A stretch of DNA of 64,000 nucleotides from an uncultured Acidobacteriia bacterium. Lineage in GTDB: Bacteria; Acidobacteriota; Terriglobia; Bryobacterales; Bryobacteraceae. A program made the translations under genes and the position numbers. Positions 43,115-52,418 of the stretch are shown here, piece after piece. Below the pieces are notes generated by a model. That model did not search any database and had not been told where the DNA came from. It saw only the letters and a list, made by a program, of their open reading frames with translations. The DNA is taken from NCBI GenBank assembly GCA_903925015.1, contig CAIYDY010000039.1, positions 1 through 64,000 of the forward strand, read 5' to 3'. Numbering within the stretch: the first letter of the stretch is position 1; every line of letters starts with the position of its first letter.

Positions 43115-45337
43115 GTGGCTATCGGCGTGCTTCGCCTGGCGGTGGCGGTTTTGGCTGCGACGGCGGCAGCGGGCTCGCTACGCGCACAGGGCTCCAGTGT
43201 CTGCACTGCCTGCCATCCAAAGATTGCAGCCAGCTATGCCAAGACCGGCATGGCCAGGTCCTTGGCTCCACCGTCCGCGGAAATTCTAGTGGGCGACTTC
43301 TTCCACAAGGCATCCAACACCTATTTTTCGATGGTCCGGCGCGACGGCGTCGCCTACCAAATCGGTTACCAGCTAGATTCGGCAGGCAAGCGCATCAACG
43401 TGACCGAGAAGCGTATCGACTACGTGATGGGCTCGGGAAACCACGCCAAGACCTTTCTGAGCCGGACCATCGCGAACACGCTGATCGAATTGCCGCTGGG
43501 TTGGTATGCCGAAAAAGGCGGCTACTTGGCGATGAATCCGGGCTACGACCGAGTCGCCCACGACGGCTTCCGGCGCCCAATCACGTACGACTGCATGTTC
43601 TGCCACAACGCCTATCCGAAGATCCCGGCTGGCAACGAGCGTCCGTTTGCCGACGCGGTCTACTCCGGGGCGTTGCCCGAAGGCATCGACTGCCAGCGTT
43701 GCCACGGTTCCGGCGAAGCGCATGTCCGGTTGGCTGGGACGAAGGGCGCAAAACGGGAGGATATCCGGGGGGCGATTGTGAATCCTGCCCGGCTCAGTCC
43801 CGAGCGGCAGCTGGAAGGCTGTATGGTCTGCCACTTGGAAAGCACCAGTTTTCCTCTCCCGAACGCGCTGCAGCGGTTTGAGCGTCCTGCATTTTCATAC
43901 AAGCCGGGCGAGCCCCTGGGCGACTTCCTGATCAATTTCGACCATGCTCCCGAGGCGGGGCGAACAGACAAGTTTGAGATCGTCAGTTCTGTATATCGGC
44001 TGCGGCAGTCGGCTTGCTTTCTGAAGAGCGCGGGCAAAATGACCTGCACCACTTGCCACGATCCGCACGATGTTCCGCGCGGCGAGGATGCCGACAGGCA
44101 CTATACCGCTGTTTGCCGCCAATGCCATGCAGGGGATTTCCAACGTCTGGTGGCGGGGGGGAAGCACGTCGCTTCCGGCTCATGCGTGGAATGCCACATG
44201 CCCAAACGCCGGACCGAGGACGTAATCCACGCGGCAGCCACGGACCATTTCATCCAGAGGCGAAAACCGGTTGGCGACCTTCTCGCCGAGCGTTCCGAGC
44301 ACGAGGACCACTACCGGGGCCGAGTTGTTCCCTATTACCCGGAAGTGCTCCCAAAGACGCCGGAGAATGAGCTGACCCTTGCCGCGGCGCAGGTGATCCA
44401 GCAGAGCAACTTGGCAGCTGGTATCGGACAGCTTGCGGAGGCGATCGAAAAGTTCAAGCCGCAGCGGGCGGAGTATTACCTGCAGTTGGCCGAGGCGCTC
44501 CAAAACAACGGAGAACTGGAGAAGGCCGTGCCTGTTTTCCGGGACGCCGTCCGGCGTGACCCCCGCTCGGCCTATGCTTTGCAGAAGCTCGGGACGGCAC
44601 TGCGGAAGTCCGGCCTGAATACCGAGGCCGTGGAGGTATTGAACCGTGCGGTGGCACTGAATCCGGCGCGCGCTGTGACTTGGCACGAACTGGGGCTTGC
44701 GTACCAGTCCTCGGGCCGATCCACCGAGGCAGCCACAGCGATTCGCAAGGCACTTGCGGTCGACCCGGAGTTGCCGGAGGCCCACAACAATTTGGGGATC
44801 ATCCGGCAAGGGATCGGCGATCTGCCCGGAGCGGAGGCTTCATTCCGTGAGGCAATCCGGATTCGTCCGGCCTATGCCGACGCCCACGCGAACTTGGCCG
44901 GACTGCTGTCGGGATTCAATAAGGTTGAACAGGCTCGGGAGGAATTTGAATCCGCGCTGCGCTTGCGGCCGGCCGACGCGCCGACCCGCTACAACTACGC
45001 GATGCTGCTGGGTCAGGCTGGACAGATCGACGGGGCCCAGCGCCAGTTGGAGGCGGCATTGCAGGCTGATTCCAGCTTTGCCGATGCTCACATCCTCCTT
45101 GGAGACCTGCTGATGGCGAGGCAGCAGGTCCGGGAAGCCGGGCCGCACTATCGCGAGGCTTTGCGCCTTGTACCCGAATCCCCCCGCGCTCACTTTGGAC
45201 TTGCAGCCGTGTTGCTGGGCTCGGGTGACGTGCAGGGAGCGCTTCTGCACCTCCGAAGTGCGGCGGCGGGCTCGGACCCCGGCATCCGCGACCAAGCGGC
45301 GGGCCTGCTTCGGCAAATCCAGGCACCGCAAAAATAG
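43115..45337 (+). CDS. Heptahaem c-type cytochrome with TPR domain (second copy)
   Basis: This is 740 residues from GTG 43115. TACCAT lies 7 nt upstream, and the product then starts with a good signal peptide (AIGVLRLAVAVLAATAAAGSLRAQG); an in-frame TTG at 43088 lacks support. Seven haem motifs are present: VCTACH, DCMFCH, DCQRCH, GCMVCH, TCTTCH, VCRQCH and SCVECH. About eight TPR units fill the C-terminal half (ASFREAIRIRPAYADAHAN). Layout, spacing and many residues match the protein at 8601-10844, so they are paralogues. A periplasmic or outer-membrane electron-transfer role coupled to the neighbouring receptor is inferred. Confidence 0.9.
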   Translation: MAIGVLRLAVAVLAATAAAGSLRAQGSSVCTACHPKIAASYAKTGMARSLAPPSAEILVGDFFHKASNTYFSMVRRDGVAYQIGYQLDSAGKRINVTEKRIDYVMGSGNHAKTFLSRTIANTLIELPLGWYAEKGGYLAMNPGYDRVAHDGFRRPITYDCMFCHNAYPKIPAGNERPFADAVYSGALPEGIDCQRCHGSGEAHVRLAGTKGAKREDIRGAIVNPARLSPERQLEGCMVCHLESTSFPLPNALQRFERPAFSYKPGEPLGDFLINFDHAPEAGRTDKFEIVSSVYRLRQSACFLKSAGKMTCTTCHDPHDVPRGEDADRHYTAVCRQCHAGDFQRLVAGGKHVASGSCVECHMPKRRTEDVIHAAATDHFIQRRKPVGDLLAERSEHEDHYRGRVVPYYPEVLPKTPENELTLAAAQVIQQSNLAAGIGQLAEAIEKFKPQRAEYYLQLAEALQNNGELEKAVPVFRDAVRRDPRSAYALQKLGTALRKSGLNTEAVEVLNRAVALNPARAVTWHELGLAYQSSGRSTEAATAIRKALAVDPELPEAHNNLGIIRQGIGDLPGAEASFREAIRIRPAYADAHANLAGLLSGFNKVEQAREEFESALRLRPADAPTRYNYAMLLGQAGQIDGAQRQLEAALQADSSFADAHILLGDLLMARQQVREAGPHYREALRLVPESPRAHFGLAAVLLGSGDVQGALLHLRSAAAGSDPGIRDQAAGLLRQIQAPQK

Positions 45338-45383
45338 GCCGGCTTTCCGGGTTGCGCTTCGTCACACGCACAAAAAGCCGCCA

Positions 45384-45412
45384 CCCGGTGGACTTTGTTA
45401 TCGTCCACCGGG
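45384..45412 (-). terminator. Hairpin between convergent cytochrome and PEP-CTERM genes
   Basis: CCCGGTGGAC (45384-45393) and GTCCACCGGG (45403-45412) form a perfect 10-bp stem with a 9-nt loop. On the minus strand GGCGGCTTTTTG follows, so it most likely ends the PEP-CTERM transcript. Confidence 0.65.
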
Positions 45413-45450
45413 CCCGGCCCTCCGTTGTCTTGCAGCTCTCGTTTGTCCGA

Positions 45451-46503
45451 TCAGAGGCCGCTCTTGTTCAACCGCTGCGCCAGCTTGCGGCTCCGACCGG
45501 CGAGGAGGAGTCCGGTACCCGCAATCAGCAGCCCGGTCGAGGGCTCCGGGGCGGCGTTCCCGGTGTCCAGAATTGCCACCGAGCGTGCCTGGATTCCGCT
45601 GCTGGAGAAGTCGAAGGTGCTCACAGTGCCGCCGGGGGTGATTTTGTAGAGGGAGCCGGCACCTTGGGACCACCAGAAGTTGTCGTTACTGTCGATCGCG
45701 AACGTGTTCGGAGCGTTCGAACAGCAGACGAGCGTGGCGGGGAGGCCGCTCTTGAAGGTGCCCATGTAGGTGCCGGTGGAACTCCATTCGTCAAGCCTCG
45801 TACCGTTGACGAGGCCGAACAGGTTGCCGTTGCTATCGAACGCGAGTTCAGTGGGAGTGCTGCCCGAGTAGGCGGCAAACTGTCCGAGGTCCGTACCGCT
45901 CGTGGAGAACTTTTCAATGCTGCCTGTCGACCCTTGCGTCCAATTTGCCTGGTAGAGGTAGCCGTCCGGACCGATGGCAAGGCCATTGCCTTGTGTAGTG
46001 GTGACGACGCTGAATGCTCCGGACGGAGTGACCGCCGCAATGCCGAATTGCCCGTAGTAATTGTTGCTTCTGTTGTCATTCCGCAAGTAGACGGTTCCTG
46101 AAGAACTCTCGACGGCCTGCATTTGGGGGTTGATGACGACGTTGTTCCCGCTGGTATACTGCACGGGCTGCGCGCCGGTCGAAGTGTACTTGGTCAGGCC
46201 TGTTCCCTGGAATCCGAATTTGTATGGGACAGTTCCGGTGCTCGGACCGTCCACCACCCAACCGTTATAGTCGTTGACGGCAAGAGTCGTCCGGGAACTG
46301 GCGGAGAAGTTCCCCGATCCGTCTGCTGTGTACTGGTAGGTGACGAGTCTGGAAATCGACTGGTCAAAGGCGTTGACCAGCATGATTTCACCGGCGTGGG
46401 CGGCGGTTGCGCTGGCCAGCAGCGCAAGGGTGGCCGCGACCGTGGCGGCGTGGCGGAAGGTGGACTTGGGTAGACGTGTCGTTGTTTGGTCTTTGGTCGT
46501 CAT
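45451..46503 (-). CDS. PEP-CTERM sorting-domain protein
   Basis: This is 350 residues from ATG 46503 (AAGGAAA about 7 nt upstream). The signal peptide includes ATVAATLALLASATAAHAGE. The body has propeller-like repeats (NNVVINPQMQAVESSSGTVYLRND, LAIGPDGYLYQANW, FAIDSNDNFWWSQGAG; first quoted across a repeat boundary in two strands). The C-terminus is a complete sorting signal: the tripeptide in APEPSTG, a membrane helix (LLIAGTGLLLAG) and a basic tail (RSRKLAQRLNK). An exosortase should recognise PEP and anchor or release the protein during extracellular export, usually with exopolysaccharide. No exosortase gene is in the window. Confidence 0.88.
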   Translation of the reverse strand: MTTKDQTTTRLPKSTFRHAATVAATLALLASATAAHAGEIMLVNAFDQSISRLVTYQYTADGSGNFSASSRTTLAVNDYNGWVVDGPSTGTVPYKFGFQGTGLTKYTSTGAQPVQYTSGNNVVINPQMQAVESSSGTVYLRNDNRSNNYYGQFGIAAVTPSGAFSVVTTTQGNGLAIGPDGYLYQANWTQGSTGSIEKFSTSGTDLGQFAAYSGSTPTELAFDSNGNLFGLVNGTRLDEWSSTGTYMGTFKSGLPATLVCCSNAPNTFAIDSNDNFWWSQGAGSLYKITPGGTVSTFDFSSSGIQARSVAILDTGNAAPEPSTGLLIAGTGLLLAGRSRKLAQRLNKSGL

Positions 46504-46663
46504 GGCATTTTCCTTTTCTTCTGACTTTTGGGGCCGGTTGCCATTGGCTGGCTCACCGGCCTCTGAAAAGGATACAAGAAGACTGCGGGAAATCGGACAC
46601 GGCCAACGAAAGTTTTTCAGTCGTGATGAAATTGGGCAGGGGTGACGTGCAGGCAAGAATAGG

Positions 46664-47908
46664 TCAGGGTTGGACGTTCAGTGCAGCTTCGAGAAACCGA
46701 TCCCGCTCGGTCGCGTAGTCGCTCCATTTGACAGCAACCGGGACATCCGGCTCCAGCTGGGACCCCACGCCCGGCAAATTGAACTTTCGCTTCGAGTAGC
46801 TCACGGTCAAGGAAGAGTTGGGCAGCACGAACGAGCCGACCTCGCCGTATCCATTCGGGTTCCAACCCGCCACCTCCCCCACCAAGGTTGTTCCGTTATT
46901 TTTCAAGTCCTAGGCGTTCAGCACCCCGGACGAAAACGTCTCCCTGCCGATGATGGCAACCGCCGCCACACCGGGTGCAAAGATTCCCCGTTGCCTCCGT
47001 ACTTGCAGCCCGTTGAGCAGCGGGGTAATAACAGCCGTGTTTCCGCCCTCGTTGTTGCGCAGGTCGAAAATGATCCGCAGGACAGGCTTGGTGTCGATCA
47101 AGTCGAGGACACCGGCGACAAACGTGTCGAACGGCAGGGTGGGATCCACCGCGCACTTGTTGTAATTGATGTACAGGGCCGAGGATTCCGGGAGATACTG
47201 TGCCCAGTAGTAGAAGTTCGAATTCCTCTGGTAGAGGGGCTGATTTGGGAAGGCTGGATGGGGAGCCTTGAAAGCCGTGGTACTCCCAAGGGTAATGGGG
47301 GTCAATTCCAAGGTCAGCTCAGTTCCATCCCCGTTGTCGAAGGTAAAGTGGGCCAAATTGGCGTCCGAGATCACACCGACCGAGGCCAGCACCTCTGGAA
47401 GCACCAAGTATGTTGGAGCCGTGAACCGCACCCACTGGTCCGTGTCATGCGAAATCGCGGATGACACCAGTGCCGCAGCTTCAGCTACGGGAGTGTTCTC
47501 GATTCGCACAAGCCGTTTCCCGAGCGCTGGAAGCGCGGCCGAGGTTGCCACGCCGGTTGTGTAGATACCCTCCTGAAACCAGAACAGCGTCAGTGGGAAA
47601 GCATGGAACTTTGCGGCTGGTTGGGTCAGTTTCAGGCTGGTGTGTCCATCGGCGCCGAGTGCGACGATTTGGGCCATGCGCGTTGTAATCTGGCTATCGT
47701 TCAGGTCTGCAATCTCTGCGTCAAGGCGGTCAACGGATGCGTTGAATTCGCTGCGGGAGACGTGGACGAAAAAGTTTGGATTTGACTCCGGCAACCGGGT
47801 GGCCAGTGTCTGCAGGTCTTGCCGCCACTGTTCGGGCGTGAGGCCTTGGCAAAGGGTTGAAAGACCAACAAAGGCCAGTAGGAATCTTCCGGGACGGCGC
47901 GCGATCAT
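46664..47908 (-). pseudogene. S41-type peptidase with in-frame amber stop
   Basis: From ATG 47908 (MIARRPGRFLLAFVGLSTLCQG, a signal peptide) the frame reads as an S41/C-terminal-processing-like peptidase: FVHVSRSEFNASVDRLDAEI, DGHTSLKLTQ, ALYINYNKCAVDP, IIFDLRNNEGGNTAV and IIGRETFSSGVLNA. Immediately after, at 46912-46910, comes TAG, and the same frame continues with DLKNNGTTLVGEVAG up to a proper C-terminus (LEAALNVQP) at 46664. No base is missing; only one codon is wrong, and the family usually has a hydrophobic or Gln residue there. CAG to TAG is the simplest cause. The 332-residue truncated product keeps the Ser region but loses the last ~80 residues. Confidence 0.85.
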
Positions 47909-47925
47909 TTTGCAGATTCTTCCGA

Positions 47926-47971
47926 GCAAGAAATAAGGCGGCGGGGTCGCTCAGGGAGCTATCCCGCCGCC
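47926..47971 (-). terminator. Intrinsic terminator of the third receptor gene
   Basis: GGCGGCGGG (47937-47945) pairs perfectly with CCCGCCGCC (47963-47971). On the minus strand the stem is followed by TTATTTCTT. It lies 33 bp after the receptor stop and before the S41 gene. Confidence 0.8.
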
Positions 47972-48004
47972 ATTAGTGCTTCAGACGATCTTTGCCGTCT
48001 TCGG

Positions 48005-51000
48005 TTAGTAGTAAATCTTCACACCGAACTGCAACTGGCGCGCCGGGCCCGCCAGATTCGTGATGGTCCCGAAGCTGCCGTTGCTGCGATTGCCGTCCGG
48101 GGTGCCCAAGTTTGTCCGGTTGAGGAAGTTGAACGCCTCGGCCCGGAATTCGAGCTTCGAGGATTCGCTCCACAACCGAATTTGCTTGTGCATCGCAAGG
48201 TCTGACTGCAGCAGTCCGGGTCCGTGGACCACGTTCCGGCCAGCCGTCCCGAAGGGATGCGTATAGTCGGTCGGCAGTGCCACGTTGGCCGGGTTGAGGT
48301 AGTTGGTTGGTCCGCCGCCCGCCGTGTAGGGATCTCCGAGGAGATTCGGGCGGTATGTGGGCAGGCCGCTGACTTGGAACTGCGAACTCGGGCTGTAGTT
48401 CAGGTTGACCGGCAGACCGGCTGTTGCCGTCGTGATGGTGCTGAACTGCCAGCCGCCCAGCAGTGTTTCGACCACCATGTTCGCCGAGCCCATGAACTTG
48501 CGGCCCTTGCCGAACGGGAGGTCGTACACAATGGCCAGCGTGTTGTTGACGGGCTGGTTGTAGCTGGAAAGACCCTTTTCGTTCTTCAAGTCGGCCAGGT
48601 TGACGCGCGAGTTGTCGCCGCCGGTGGCTTCCAAGTGGCCCGACGCGTTGTCCATAGCCTTCGAGAAGGTGAACGAATTCAGGATGTAAAGGCCGTTCGA
48701 GTAGCGCTTCTCGATCTTCATTTGGAGTGCGTGGTAGTTGGAGAAGCCGAGACCGGTGGCAACTTCAATCGCGTTGAAGTTGGAGATCGGACGGCGCGCC
48801 TGCAGGGACAGGTTCTGGCCCAGCTGGTTCGGCACCGCCTGGTTCTGGTCGCCCAGCACCATCAGGTGGACGCCGTGGCTGCCCACATAGGCAAGGTCGA
48901 GCACCAGCGACGGGGTGATCTCGCGCTGCACGTTCACATGCCAGCTTTGCACATAGCCGTCCGGATTGTCCTTCGGGATGTAGCGTGCCTGCGCATTGAG
49001 CGGGTTGAAGGCCGCCGGGACGGCGAAATTGTCCGGGTAGCCGAGCTGTGTCGGACGGAAGCAGGTGCCGTTGACGGATGCGGCCGACGCGCAAACCGCA
49101 AGGTTCGCCGGGCTCTGGCTGAAGGTGGCGCCAACAATGTTCGGACCGTTGTAGGCGAGCAGGTTTTCACCGCCCTCGCGGTTGAAGTGGACCCAGGAGA
49201 TGCCGTAGCCGCCGCGGAACACGGTCTTCGCCATCGCGCGGTAGGCGAATCCGAATCTCGGGGCCCAGTCGTTGAGGCGCGGGTTGACCAAGGCCCGGTC
49301 ATACAGGCTGCCGCTCTTGGCTTGGATCAGGGTCTTGGTCGCCGGATCAAAGTTGGCAAGCCGGTTGTCGGCCACCCACTGGGGAGTTGCGAACTCGTAG
49401 CGCATGCCGAGGTTCAGGGTCAGCTTGGGGCTCACCTTGAAGTCGTCCTGCACGTAGGCGAAGTGCATCTTCTGCTTCAGGTCGATGATGACGAAGTTGT
49501 TCAGACTGTAGCTGTCGCGCGCGCCGACGAGGAAGTCGGCCAGCGAGTAGGCCAAGCGCTGGGCGGTCGTTGGGGCGGCAACGCCGGGGTTCGAGAACAG
49601 GCCGTTGTAGGTGTCCTGGCCATAGACGGGGTTGAAGTCGTCGATGGTGGTGGTGATGTCCTGGTATTCGTAGCCCATCTTCAGGGTATGGCGACCCATG
49701 TAGCGGGAGTAGTTGATTTTGGGATTCACCACGAACGGGTTCTGGAACTGCGGATTGGAGCCCTGACGGCCGAACTGCGAGTAGCCGCTGACGCTCTGGC
49801 TGTTCAGTGCGCTTACCACGATCGGATCGGTGGGCAGGCCGCCGATGCCGTACTGTGTCAAAAGGCTGGGGACGTCCTGGCCGATCGGGGTTTTGCCGCC
49901 GTCGAACCACGAAATTCCTAGTCGGCCTTCCAGCAGGGAGGTCGGGCTGATGCTGTAGGTTGCGCCGGCGGCGATCTGCTGGTTGAACTGGTGCACGTTG
50001 CCGTTGTTGTTGCCGCCAGCCACGCCCGGAATATTGCCGGGAACATAAAGGTTGGATTCGCGGTGGCTGTAACGGGCGAAGGTGGTCAGCTTCTGGTTGG
50101 GGATGTAGTCGATTTTCCAGTCACCCTTGTTGTCGTTGATGGAAGCGCGGGGCAGCGACTGGAAGTTGTTGCTGATTCCCGCCACGTTCGGATCCGGCAA
50201 TGCTGCCAGGACCGCACGGGCGAACGGCGTGCCGACCGATTGCGGGATCACGCCGTCGGAATAGATCGCGCCGGTGTACGGATTCTTGACCGCAGTGCCG
50301 AGATTCGACGCCTTCACCGGGATGGTGGCGAACGTGAGCGAGCGCTGCACGCGGCGCAGGCCTTCGTAATCCACGAAGAAGAAAAGCTTGTCACGGATGA
50401 TGCGGCCGCCGCCGGTGGCACCGAACTGGTTTTGTTGGAACACGGGCTTGACGCCGCCCAGCGGCTTGAAGAAGCCGACCGCGTTCAGTTCCGTGTTGCG
50501 CACGAATTCCCAAATGCTGCCGTGGTAGCTGTTGGTGCCGCTGCGGATGGTGGCGTTGACGACGGCACCCGACGCGCGGCCGTATTCGGCGCTGTAGTTG
50601 TCGGTCGCGACCCGGTACTCGGAAACCGCGTCCGGGCTCACCTGGACAATCTGGTTGGAGAATCCCTGGTTGCTGGTGCCGTAGGCGTTGTTGTCCACGC
50701 CGTCGAGCACGAAGTTGTTGAAGGCGCTGCGCTGGCCGTTGACGTTGTACGAAGCGTCGCGGCTGGTGATCGACCCGTCTTCGAGAACCGACTTGCGGAC
50801 GCCCGGCGCAAGCAGGGTTAGGTCGGCGTAGGAGCGACCGTTGAGGGGCAGGTCGAGAATCTGGCGGGTCGCGATGACCTGGCCACGGTCGGAGGAGTCG
50901 GTTTCGAGGACGGCGGCAGCACCGGAGACGGTGACGCTCTCGGTGACGGCGCCAACTTCGAGCGTCAAATCGACGCGCTGGCGGGCGTTCACGCGGACTT

Positions 51001-51271
51001 CAAACTTCGCGGCCTGCGCGGCCTTGAATCCGTTGGCTTCGGCCTTCAATGAATAGGTCCCGATGCGGACCTTGAGGAATTGATAATTGCCTTCCGAATC
51101 GGTGGACGCGTTTTGCTGCGTGCCGTCGGCGGTGTTCGAAAGCACCACTTTTGCGGTTGTGACGACGTTGCCGGAGGGGTCGTGGATGGTTCCGAGGACC
51201 GTGGCGGTGTCAAACTGGGCGAAAAGCGGTGCGCTGAGTGCTAAAAATGCAGAGAGAACTCTAAGACGCAT
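48005..51271 (-). CDS. TonB-dependent receptor, Oar-like (third)
   Basis: This is 1088 residues from ATG 51271, with signal peptide MRLRVLSAFLALSAPLFAQ. Residues ~23-105 form the carboxypeptidase-regulatory-like domain (ATVLGTIHDPSGNVVTTAK), followed by a plug containing LDLPLNGRSYADLTLLAPGV and a barrel ending in aromatic residues (FGVKIYY). It is the shortest of the three receptors and has no heptahaem cytochrome beside it; instead it is followed by the broken S41 peptidase and preceded by the broken PEP-CTERM gene. No Shine-Dalgarno is seen before the ATG. Ligand unknown. Confidence 0.9.
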   Translation of the reverse strand: MRLRVLSAFLALSAPLFAQFDTATVLGTIHDPSGNVVTTAKVVLSNTADGTQQNASTDSEGNYQFLKVRIGTYSLKAEANGFKAAQAAKFEVRVNARQRVDLTLEVGAVTESVTVSGAAAVLETDSSDRGQVIATRQILDLPLNGRSYADLTLLAPGVRKSVLEDGSITSRDASYNVNGQRSAFNNFVLDGVDNNAYGTSNQGFSNQIVQVSPDAVSEYRVATDNYSAEYGRASGAVVNATIRSGTNSYHGSIWEFVRNTELNAVGFFKPLGGVKPVFQQNQFGATGGGRIIRDKLFFFVDYEGLRRVQRSLTFATIPVKASNLGTAVKNPYTGAIYSDGVIPQSVGTPFARAVLAALPDPNVAGISNNFQSLPRASINDNKGDWKIDYIPNQKLTTFARYSHRESNLYVPGNIPGVAGGNNNGNVHQFNQQIAAGATYSISPTSLLEGRLGISWFDGGKTPIGQDVPSLLTQYGIGGLPTDPIVVSALNSQSVSGYSQFGRQGSNPQFQNPFVVNPKINYSRYMGRHTLKMGYEYQDITTTIDDFNPVYGQDTYNGLFSNPGVAAPTTAQRLAYSLADFLVGARDSYSLNNFVIIDLKQKMHFAYVQDDFKVSPKLTLNLGMRYEFATPQWVADNRLANFDPATKTLIQAKSGSLYDRALVNPRLNDWAPRFGFAYRAMAKTVFRGGYGISWVHFNREGGENLLAYNGPNIVGATFSQSPANLAVCASAASVNGTCFRPTQLGYPDNFAVPAAFNPLNAQARYIPKDNPDGYVQSWHVNVQREITPSLVLDLAYVGSHGVHLMVLGDQNQAVPNQLGQNLSLQARRPISNFNAIEVATGLGFSNYHALQMKIEKRYSNGLYILNSFTFSKAMDNASGHLEATGGDNSRVNLADLKNEKGLSSYNQPVNNTLAIVYDLPFGKGRKFMGSANMVVETLLGGWQFSTITTATAGLPVNLNYSPSSQFQVSGLPTYRPNLLGDPYTAGGGPTNYLNPANVALPTDYTHPFGTAGRNVVHGPGLLQSDLAMHKQIRLWSESSKLEFRAEAFNFLNRTNLGTPDGNRSNGSFGTITNLAGPARQLQFGVKIYY

Positions 51272-51361
51272 AATCCAGCGTATCGGCTGGAAGCTAACTG
51301 GGGATTACAGGAGTGTTTCAAATCAATGACTTGCGGCTTGGTGCCTCCGGCGCAAACAAAT

Positions 51362-51373
51362 TTGGATATCCAA
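51362..51373. promoter_or_regulatory. Perfect 12-bp palindrome upstream of the third receptor
   Basis: TTGGATATCCAA lies 91 bp upstream of the receptor ATG, in the 147-bp gap after the PEP-CTERM pseudogene. It may be an operator. Next to it, at about 51374-51402, GGGT-GCCGC and GCGGC-ACCC can form an imperfect hairpin. Confidence 0.3.
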
Positions 51374-51418
51374 GGGGTCGCCGCCGGGACGCGGCCACCC
51401 TCGTCGACATTCGTCGAT

Positions 51419-52167
51419 CTAATTCAATTTCGGATTGCTATCGGCCTTTGATAGCGACCACCTGAAGCGACCTGTCCTTGACAGCAAGCCGAATACCGCA
51501 CTCCCAATAACCAGCAACCCGGCGCTACCCGGCTCGGGTGCTACCCCCGTCTGGCCCTCCGTGCGGACAAGAAAGCTCCCCATCTGTCCGTCACTGAAAC
51601 TGTCCGGCCAGGCGTTGTGCCCAAACAGACCCCCGAGGTTGCTCTGTTCAATTATGGCGATCGCGTAGTGGCTCGAGTAGATTGGATCGTCGTTACTGTC
51701 GTAGCCGCACTGTCGTAGCCGCTGATTGCGGCTCCGTCCGCCGTAAGACCCTGGGTTCTCGGACATGGCCCGGGCGGTATGGTCCCTTCACAATATCCGT
51801 TCTCGTTGATGCCGAAGATGTTGAAGAAGGATTGCGCGTCGGAATACCCCGCCGCAGTCAGACCGACAGCCTGGCCGTTTACATATGAGATCTCCGGCGG
51901 GTTGTTGAAGTTGTTGTCGATCATGGATTTGGCTTCCGCATACGACGCATACCGGAAGCCGTAGCCGGTCTCCAAGTTCTGGATGGCGGCGTCGTTCCAG
52001 GTTTCGCCTGCCGTGTACTTCGGTGCCAGCCATTGAAGATGGGTGGACGTGTCGGTGACCAATTGGCCGTCGCCAGCTGTCAGGAAGTCCCCCTTGATTA
52101 AACCAGCCTGGCACGTCAGGCTGAGAGCGGCGGTGCCAAAAACGATCTTTGCTATCTGCAGGTTCAT
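51419..52167 (-). pseudogene. PEP-CTERM protein gene split by a 14-bp tandem duplication
   Basis: From ATG 52167 (GAGGA 5 nt upstream) the frame encodes a signal peptide (AKIVFGTAALSLTCQAG) and a typical PEP-CTERM body (DTSTHLQWLAPKYTAGETWND, YGFRYASYAEAKSMID, AQSFFNIFG). At 51722-51695 the 14-mer GCGGCTACGACAGT occurs twice in tandem, which shifts the frame; translation then ends at 51652 after 171 residues. Removing one copy restores a 244-residue frame that continues DDPIYSSHYAIAIIEQSNLGG and ends with the sorting signal APEPGSAGLLVIGSAVFGLL plus basic tail, at 51419. As sequenced the product would lack the membrane anchor. Slippage on the direct repeat could restore it. Confidence 0.88.
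51695..51722. repeat. 14-bp perfect tandem duplication
   Basis: ACTGTCGTAGCCGC is repeated exactly at 51695-51708 and 51709-51722. It lies in the coding part of the PEP-CTERM gene and causes its frameshift. Confidence 0.95.
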
Positions 52168-52376
52168 AACGGTCCTCACTTTGGTTAGCGGGATCCGTTC
52201 GGAAAACCGGACAAAGATTCTGGCGGAAAATTCCGGGCTCACGAATTCGGGGCGTGCTGCTTTGGACCTGCGATCGGGACTACGGGCGGTTCCCCCGCAT
52301 CCGGGCCCGCAATCCGCTGCCGACGCCAACCGGAATGGCACGCACCTGAAACATCCGGCCTCCAACAGCCCCGCGC

Positions 52377-52382
52377 TATAAT
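52377..52382 (+). promoter_or_regulatory. -10 box of the ppiD-dedA unit
   Basis: TATAAT lies 36 nt before ATG 52419, followed by GAGGAG at 52401-52406. Unlike the leaderless genes this one has a leader and a Shine-Dalgarno, though with a long 12-nt spacing. The remaining part of the 251-bp divergent gap (52168-52418) shows no gene. Confidence 0.5.
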
Positions 52383-52418
52383 TAAGGATTCGCTTTCGTC
52401 GAGGAGACTTCCCTAACA

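Noticed and set aside
46910-46912. TAG read as pyrrolysine or programmed readthrough
   Set aside because: No PylS, tRNA or readthrough element is visible in the window; a CAG to TAG mutation is simpler. Kept as a possibility only in the finding.
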